Shown: one piece after another, positions 59,372 through 64,000 of the stretch
How positions within the stretch are numbered: position 1 is the stretch's first letter
How the letters are laid out: every line of letters starts with the position of its first letter
Assembly: GCA_017462385.1 (NCBI GenBank)
Contig: JAFTRE010000029.1
Span: 1 to 64,000, forward strand
Source of the DNA: Clostridia bacterium
GTDB lineage: Bacteria; Bacillota; Clostridia; Oscillospirales; CAG-272
Reading direction: 5' to 3'
Length of the DNA: 64,000 bases
Made by a program: the position numbers and the translations under genes
Notes under the pieces: model-generated
Told to the model about the DNA's origin: nothing
Seen by the model: only the letters and a program-made list of their open reading frames with translations
Database searches by the model: none

Positions 59372-60928
59372 ATGTCGCAGAATGAGGCAAACGGCGTGAA
59401 GCAAAAGGGCAAAAAAAGACTTTTCGAATATGTAGGCTTGCGTTGGAAGCTGTTTTTGTCACTTGCCATTTTTATAATTTTCGCACTTATTGTCATATGG
59501 CTTTTTCAGGTCAGATTGCTTAGTTTCTTTTATCAGAATATAAAGCGAAACGAGCTTAAAAGAGTTGCGGATGTGATCGAGACGTATATCGACGATGAGT
59601 CGCTCGATACCGTCGCATATCAGTATGCCGTCGATTACGGTGTTTGCCTGCGCATAATGCGTATAGAGGGAAACACGGCATATGAGGAGGTGTCAGTCGA
59701 TGTGGTGGAGGATTGTGTCCTGCATCATATCACGAACGACTATCTGTCTGTGCTGTATCAAAACGCTTTGAAGAGCGAGGGAGAATATATCGAGCGCAAT
59801 ACACGCGCCGAGCTTTACGAGGCGGGCTTTTATCTGCCACCATTCTATCTTTCTCCGAATTACGGTAAGGTGGCGTGGGCAGATATGGAGGTGGAGAGCA
59901 ATATCTTCATCCGCTTAACCGAGAACAAAGACGGCAAGCTGTTCGCCATAATGCTCAACGCCGAGATGACGCCCATGGTGGCGGTCACAAAAATGCTGTC
60001 GATGCAATTTGTGTGGATAGCAATAGTGCTACTGTGCGGCGCACTCCTGCTGGCATTTGTTATTTCAAAATATATTTCGGCTCCCATCGAGCGCATGAAC
60101 AGATCTGCGAAGCGGTTGGCGCAGGGTAATTATGATGTCGATTTCTCGGGCGAGGGCTTCAGGGAAACTCGCGAGCTGGGTGACACGCTGAATTATGCGG
60201 CCGCGGAACTGTCCAAGACAGACCGACTGCAAAAGGAGCTTATCGCAAACATTTCGCACGACCTCCGCACTCCGCTGACAATGATAACGGGTTATAGTGA
60301 GGTCATGCGCGACATCCCGGGAGAGAACACGCCCGAAAACGTGCAGGTCATAATCGATGAGGCTAACCGACTGAGCGAGCTTGTCAGCGCGCTTCTTGAC
60401 CTGTCCAAGCTTCAGGCGGGATCGGGCAGGCTGGATATCAGCCGCTTTGATCTGACAGCCACTGTCAAGGACGCGATGCACCGTTATTCAAAGCTTACGG
60501 AGCATTACGGCTACAGAATAGAATTTTATTCCGATTGTACCGTGATGGTTGACGCCGACCGCTCAATGCTTCTTCAGGTGCTTTACAACCTTATCAACAA
60601 CGCCATCAACTATATCGGCGAGGATAAGCTGGTCATGGTCAGCCAGACCGTGAAGGATGGTCACGTGCGCATAGCCGTTACAGACCACGGAGAGGGAATA
60701 GCTCCCGATCAGCTTGCGTATATCTGGGATCGCTATTACAAGGTCGATAAAGTTCACCGTCGTGCCACCGTCGGCACGGGCATAGGCCTTTCTATCGTTA
60801 AGGGAGTGCTTGAATCGCACGGAGCTGCATACGGAGTTGACAGTACGGTCGGTGTCGGCTCTACTTTCTGGTTTGAAATGCCCATAGCGTCCGAGGCCGA
60901 GCAAAATAATTATCAAGGAGATCAATAA
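59372..60928 (+). CDS. Two-component sensor histidine kinase
   Basis: The 518-residue kinase has TM helix 1 (about 27-47), an extracellular sensor of about 150 residues with no known fold, TM helix 2 (about 205-232), a HAMP segment (APIERMNRSAKRLAQGNYDVDF), the phosphorylated His in IANISHDLRTPLTMITGYSEVM, and the ATPase N, G1 and G2 boxes (NLINNAINYI, VTDHGEGIA, GTGIGLSIVKGVLESHGA). ATG 59372 is preferred to GTG 59366 overlapping the regulator stop. Its last codon overlaps the sortase start. It pairs with the response regulator upstream. Confidence 0.93.
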   Translation: MSQNEANGVKQKGKKRLFEYVGLRWKLFLSLAIFIIFALIVIWLFQVRLLSFFYQNIKRNELKRVADVIETYIDDESLDTVAYQYAVDYGVCLRIMRIEGNTAYEEVSVDVVEDCVLHHITNDYLSVLYQNALKSEGEYIERNTRAELYEAGFYLPPFYLSPNYGKVAWADMEVESNIFIRLTENKDGKLFAIMLNAEMTPMVAVTKMLSMQFVWIAIVLLCGALLLAFVISKYISAPIERMNRSAKRLAQGNYDVDFSGEGFRETRELGDTLNYAAAELSKTDRLQKELIANISHDLRTPLTMITGYSEVMRDIPGENTPENVQVIIDEANRLSELVSALLDLSKLQAGSGRLDISRFDLTATVKDAMHRYSKLTEHYGYRIEFYSDCTVMVDADRSMLLQVLYNLINNAINYIGEDKLVMVSQTVKDGHVRIAVTDHGEGIAPDQLAYIWDRYYKVDKVHRRATVGTGIGLSIVKGVLESHGAAYGVDSTVGVGSTFWFEMPIASEAEQNNYQGDQ

Positions 60929-61917
60929 TGGCTACTAAAGCAGATACCATGAAAATAGTGCGTATAGCGCTTATATGCGTGTTTGCGACGGTCTTTGTCG
61001 TCAGCGCGATCATGCTTGTGAATACGCTCATAGATTACCGCGCGGCTGAAAAACTGTACGGCGCGGTGCATGAGGATTTTATGAACGCTATCAACAATAC
61101 TACCGGCAATGCCGACGAAAATACGGCTAAGGATGTTTGGACAAGAGGCCCTGAGGGCGCCGACAGCACCGAAACACAGCCCTCCGTCCCCTCGGATACC
61201 ACCGTGTCGACTCCCGATGGCAGTAGTACTACCGCTCCGGGTGGCAATGATACTGTGGCACCCACTCCGGGTGGCAACGAGACCACAGCCCCCCCCGAGC
61301 CTGTTGATCCGGTATATAGCGAACGTTTTCTCAACGCGTGTAAGTTTATAAACGAGCTGAAGGCCACAAACCCCGACGTTATAGGCTATATTTATGTCGA
61401 GATAGACAAGACGGATGAAAGCAAAAATATCAGTTATCCGTTGGTACACGGAGATGACAACGCATATTATGTAGACTATGCTTACGATAACAGCGTGCTT
61501 CGCGCAGGCTCGATATTCCTCGATTACCGTTGCCGTGCAAACCTTGATAAAAACAGAGTGTCGCTGATATACGGTCACAATATGACCAACGGTGCCATGT
61601 TCCACAATCTTAAATATCTCAAGCAGCGCGAGTATTTTGATAATACTACCATAACCATTTACACGCTTGACGCTATTTATACCTATCAGCCGTTTGCGAT
61701 ATACAACACTGTCGCGACTGCAAATTACAGCCATATATACTTTAATTCCAACGACGAATACGTTTCCTTCCTCGTAGAGGCACAGAATAAGTCCATTTAT
61801 TCGAACGACCTGGAATTTTATTCATCCGACCGCATAATTACGCTTTCCACCTGCCTCAATACCTCGGCGGATGCGAGACTTGCAGTTCACGCGGTGCTGG
61901 TTCGTAAATCACAATGA
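60928..61917 (+). CDS. Class B sortase
   Basis: The 329-residue protein has an N-terminal membrane anchor (about 9-33), a long Thr/Pro/Gly-rich linker (about 75-125, with repeated APGGN and TPGGNE units), and a sortase domain with His217 in IYGHNM, Cys309 in TLSTCLN and Arg317 in SADARLAVHAV. The catalytic set and the helical insert fit class B. Such sortases anchor surface proteins or pilin-like or haem-related proteins to the wall. No substrate with a sorting signal lies in the window. Its start overlaps the histidine kinase stop (TAATG), so sortase expression follows the two-component system. Confidence 0.93.
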   Translation: MATKADTMKIVRIALICVFATVFVVSAIMLVNTLIDYRAAEKLYGAVHEDFMNAINNTTGNADENTAKDVWTRGPEGADSTETQPSVPSDTTVSTPDGSSTTAPGGNDTVAPTPGGNETTAPPEPVDPVYSERFLNACKFINELKATNPDVIGYIYVEIDKTDESKNISYPLVHGDDNAYYVDYAYDNSVLRAGSIFLDYRCRANLDKNRVSLIYGHNMTNGAMFHNLKYLKQREYFDNTTITIYTLDAIYTYQPFAIYNTVATANYSHIYFNSNDEYVSFLVEAQNKSIYSNDLEFYSSDRIITLSTCLNTSADARLAVHAVLVRKSQ

Positions 61918-62744
61918 ACAAAATTATAGTTTCAAATGCGCTAAATTGCCCGGTTTGTGAAGCTGACTTGGGCGTGCAGGGCAACTCACTGCTTTGCGAG
62001 AGAGGCCACTGCTTTGATATCGCATCGGCGGGATATGTCAATCTCGCAACGGCAAAGCAGTCGGGCGGTGGAGACTCAAAGGAGCTGGTCGCCGCCCGTA
62101 CGGCATTCCTTTCGGCGGGCTATTATGAGCGCTTCGCGGACGCGATATGCGAGCGTGCGGCACATTATGCGCGCGGTGGCATCATTATTGACGCGGGGTG
62201 TGGCGAGGGCTATTACAGCCTGAGAGCTGCGCGCGCGGCAGAGGCGGCAGTTTGCGGCTTTGACCTGTCAAAGTTCGCTGTCATGGCGGCGGCGAAGGCG
62301 GCGCGTCGGCAGGGCATTGACGCTGCATTTGCCGTCGCGGGCATATTTAACATGCCACTGAAGGACGGTTGTGCCGATGCGGTCATGAATCTGTTCGCGC
62401 CCTGCGCGGCGCAGGAGTTTTGCCGTGTGCTAAAGGTCGGAGGATACCTCATCGTCGCGGGTGCGGGAGAGCATCATTTGCAGGGGCTCAAGGGTGTTAT
62501 TTACGATAACGTCACCAAAAACGAGACTCGCGCGGATCTGCCGAATATACCGTCGCTGTGTCTGCGGGAGCAGGCGAGAGTGCGATATGATATCACGCTC
62601 CGTCGACATGAGGATATTATGGCGCTATTCTCCATGACACCGTATTTTTACCGCACGAGCGAGGCGGGGCGCGCCGCGCTTGAGGCGACCGACCGACTTG
62701 AAACGACGGTCGATTTCGACATTTTTGTATATCAAAAAGTGTGA
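61914..62744 (+). CDS. rlmA: 23S rRNA (guanine-N1) methyltransferase, RlmA type
   Basis: The 276-residue protein has an N-terminal zinc module (CPVCEADL at 12-19 and LLCERGHCFD at 26-35, giving three Cys and one His), typical of RlmA, then the SAM-dependent methyltransferase fold with motif I IIIDAGCGEGYYSLR and VAGIFNMPLKDGCADAVMNLFAP, and RVLKVGGYLIVAGAGEHHL. RlmA methylates G745 or G748 in 23S rRNA helix 35, which affects macrolide and orthosomycin binding. Which G is used cannot be told. The ATG overlaps the sortase stop (ATGA). Confidence 0.88.
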   Translation: MNKIIVSNALNCPVCEADLGVQGNSLLCERGHCFDIASAGYVNLATAKQSGGGDSKELVAARTAFLSAGYYERFADAICERAAHYARGGIIIDAGCGEGYYSLRAARAAEAAVCGFDLSKFAVMAAAKAARRQGIDAAFAVAGIFNMPLKDGCADAVMNLFAPCAAQEFCRVLKVGGYLIVAGAGEHHLQGLKGVIYDNVTKNETRADLPNIPSLCLREQARVRYDITLRRHEDIMALFSMTPYFYRTSEAGRAALEATDRLETTVDFDIFVYQKV

Positions 62745-62770
62745 CTTATGATGAAAGCTGGGTTATGACA

Positions 62771-63484
62771 ATGAAAATATCGGTATGTATACCAATGTAT
62801 AATGAGAGCTCCGTGATCGCCGGCTGTGCCGAGACATTGAGCAAATATATGTCGGAAAATTTCGAGGATTGGGAGGTCATATTCTCGGACGACGGCAGCA
62901 CCGACGGCTGCGGCGACATCGTTCGTGAGTTGGCATTGCCCAATGTTCGGGTAGTCGGCTATGAGAAAAACCGCGGCAAGGGCTGTGCTGTGCGCACTGC
63001 GATGCTCGCGGCAGAGGGTGATATCGTCATGTTCACCGACGCCGACCTTGCTTACGGTACAGAGGTCATCGGGCGTGTGGCGAAAATGTTTGAGGACAAG
63101 CCCGATGCCGATATCATAATCGGCTCGCGCAATATCAGCGCGGACGGCTATGAGGGCTATACATTTATGCGTAAGGTGGCGTCCAAGGCGTATATAAAGG
63201 TGCTTTGTATGGCGGGCGGCTTTAAGCTGTCGGATTCGCAGTGCGGTTGTAAGGCGTTTCGCCGCCATGCGTCGGACGATATCTTTGCCCGTGCCGAGGT
63301 TGACGGCTTTGCATTTGATTTTGAGGCGATACTGTGGGCGACCAAGCTGGGATATAATATCGCCGAGATGCCCGTCAAGGTCATAAATCACCGCGAATCA
63401 AAGGTGCGCGTGTTCAGCGACGCATTCAAAATGCTTGGCGACCTGCGCAAAATGAAAAAGAGAATAAACAAAGCGTCCAAATGA
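62771..63484 (+). CDS. Family 2 glycosyltransferase
   Basis: The 237-residue cytoplasmic enzyme has the GT-A start ISVCIPMYNESSVIAGC, the EVIFSDDGSTDGCGD nucleotide-binding acids, RGKGCAVRTAML, VMFTDADLAYGTEV with the DxD-like acids, VIGSRNI and SQCGCKAFRRHASDD. This set is typical of the dolichyl- or undecaprenyl-phosphate glucosyltransferase group, which loads a sugar on a lipid carrier for wall glycan decoration. It lacks C-terminal membrane helices. Start is uncertain: ATG 62771 is taken, ATG 62765 and GTG 62741 (overlapping the rlmA stop) are possible; none has a strong RBS. Confidence 0.88.
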   Translation: MKISVCIPMYNESSVIAGCAETLSKYMSENFEDWEVIFSDDGSTDGCGDIVRELALPNVRVVGYEKNRGKGCAVRTAMLAAEGDIVMFTDADLAYGTEVIGRVAKMFEDKPDADIIIGSRNISADGYEGYTFMRKVASKAYIKVLCMAGGFKLSDSQCGCKAFRRHASDDIFARAEVDGFAFDFEAILWATKLGYNIAEMPVKVINHRESKVRVFSDAFKMLGDLRKMKKRINKASK

Positions 63485-63494
63485 TGCATATAAA

Positions 63495-63524
63495 CAAAAA
63501 GCTCCGCTGTCGCGGGGCTTTTTG
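63495..63524 (+). terminator. Terminator after the glycosyltransferase gene
   Basis: CAAAAAGCTCCGC pairs with GCGGGGCTTTTTG (one wobble) around TGTC, ending in five T residues. Confidence 0.85.
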
Positions 63525-63541
63525 CTTGAGAATTTCAGGAA

Positions 63542-63590
63542 TTGAACATTTCGTAAACGGCATGTAAACAAGCATGAACGACTTGTAAAC
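63542..63590 (+). promoter_or_regulatory. Array of WalR-like half sites
   Basis: The hexamers TTGAAC (63542), GTAAAC (63553), GTAAAC (63564), ATGAAC (63574) and GTAAAC (63585) recur every 10-11 bp. The spacing and the TGTAAA core fit the WalR box (TGTWAH, N5, TGTWAH) recognised by OmpR-type regulators. The array ends 15 bp before the -35 box of the lipoprotein gene. Confidence 0.55.
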
Positions 63591-63605
63591 AAAAACCAAA
63601 ACTGC

Positions 63606-63634
63606 TTGAAACAGTAATATTTATATGATAAAAT
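63606..63634 (+). promoter_or_regulatory. Promoter of the terminal lipoprotein gene
   Basis: TTGAAA (63606-63611), 17 bp, TAAAAT (63629-63634). The leader to ATG 63745 is about 105 nt. Confidence 0.75.
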
Positions 63635-63744
63635 TCACATAGATAGCAAAAAATCAAATTTTGTGGGAACTTTTCGGAGCTTTAAACGTCTGTATTATAA
63701 AAAGTAAGTTTTTTACACCTTTGATCAATGTTAAGGAGGCAAAA

Positions 63745-64000
63745 ATGAAAAACAGGTCGTTTATTTTATTGACAGCATTGTTGATCTGCGCGCTTTTTGC
63801 TTCGTGTGGAGCGCTGTCAAATGATAGCAAAGCTTCGCTTGGCGAGAAACGCACCGCCAAATACGGTTTTGAAATGGATACGGAGCTTGTCCTTGAACCG
63901 TCAAGCTCGGGTGAAGTGTTTTATGCTTCAATGGACGTGACCACAACCTGCATATCCGGTCGCGACTATTATCAGTCTCCCAATTCCTTTGAAGCTGCTC
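63745..64000 (+). CDS. Lipoprotein, partial (cut by the window end)
   Basis: Only 85 codons are present. The product has a lipoprotein signal peptide with lipobox LFASC (Cys at 21), so it would be bound to the outer membrane leaflet side of the cytoplasmic membrane. The mature start GALSNDSKASLGEKRTAKYGFEMDTELVLEPSSSGEVFYASMD gives no recognised domain. RBS AAGGAGG is strong. It stands alone behind its own promoter and the half-site array. Start confident, function unknown. Confidence 0.85.
   Translation, partial: MKNRSFILLTALLICALFASCGALSNDSKASLGEKRTAKYGFEMDTELVLEPSSSGEVFYASMDVTTTCISGRDYYQSPNSFEAA

Noticed and set aside
61150-61310. Thr/Pro/Gly repeats in the sortase linker as a DNA repeat array
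   Set aside because: The short APGGN-type units are a low-complexity protein linker, too few and too variable to be a separate repeat.
1-64000. CRISPR array, prophage, complete insertion sequence, antiphage defence island
   Set aside because: No spaced direct repeats, no transposase, integrase, phage structural gene or cas gene is seen. AddAB and the XRE gene alone do not make a defence island.

Overview
This 64 kb window reads as a chromosomal segment of a strictly anaerobic, Gram-positive-type member of the Clostridia, probably an uncultured gut lineage near Oscillospirales or Christensenellales. The lineage is inferred from gene content, not from a marker search. Pointers are a large SRP RNA next to dnaX-ybaB-recR, DUF177-rpmF, DUF4364, AddAB recombination, a divergent GyrB-like topoisomerase, class B sortase and SLH-domain surface proteins, oxygen-sensitive radical SAM and Fe-S enzymes, and many consensus sigma-A promoters (TTGACA, 17 bp, TATAAT). 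About 51 protein genes, one tRNA and one SRP RNA are supported. There is no phage, intact insertion sequence or CRISPR array, so this is mostly housekeeping DNA with some uncharacterised genes and regulatory elements.

Layout. 0-2 kb: a cut-short DUF2935 gene, tRNA-Ser(GGA) and an acetamidase/formamidase. 2-4.1 kb: GyrB/ParE-like subunit on the minus strand. 4.3-12 kb: murD, three M42 aminopeptidases in a row, a PLP lyase, a lipoprotein and a cysteine desulfurase. 12-15.6 kb: NAD(P)HX dehydratase divergent from a GH78 rhamnosidase. 15.7-21.7 kb: DUF177-rpmF, a PPIase lipoprotein, then a Dabb, C69 dipeptidase, RluA and membrane-protein operon. 21.7-28.4 kb: ABC-F, a small sigma-like gene behind an SOS-box-like site, HAD phosphatase, a palindrome-rich island, homoserine dehydrogenase, DUF4364 and a sigma factor. 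28.4-36 kb: an AT-rich gap, murA, DUF3810, RluA, a radical SAM pair and ilvE. 36-44 kb: SLH protein, SRP RNA, dnaX-ybaB-recR, a Na/Pi transporter without PhoU domain, a membrane-anchored MerR regulator and TauE/SafE. 44-48.2 kb: an ABC exporter pair divergent from an XRE regulator. 48.2-56.8 kb: an operon of a QueG-like protein, a membrane protein, addB and addA. 57-64 kb: HtrA, a two-component system, sortase B, RlmA, a GT2 glycosyltransferase and the start of a lipoprotein.

Themes. Cell-wall and envelope functions recur (murD, murA, SLH protein, HtrA, sortase B, two-component system). Peptide turnover (three M42 enzymes, C69) lies beside amino-acid and sulfur metabolism (PLP lyase, cysteine desulfurase, hom, ilvE). 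RNA modification appears as two RluA enzymes and RlmA. The least ordinary items are a two-copy leader repeat placed just before two unrelated genes, a MITE-like palindromic island, a radical SAM pair with six extra cysteines, a transmembrane MerR protein under a 19-bp-spacer promoter, a hairpin that pairs with the ribosome binding site of the Na/Pi transporter, and a WalR-like half-site array. None amounts to a complete new multi-gene system that I could prove from sequence alone.
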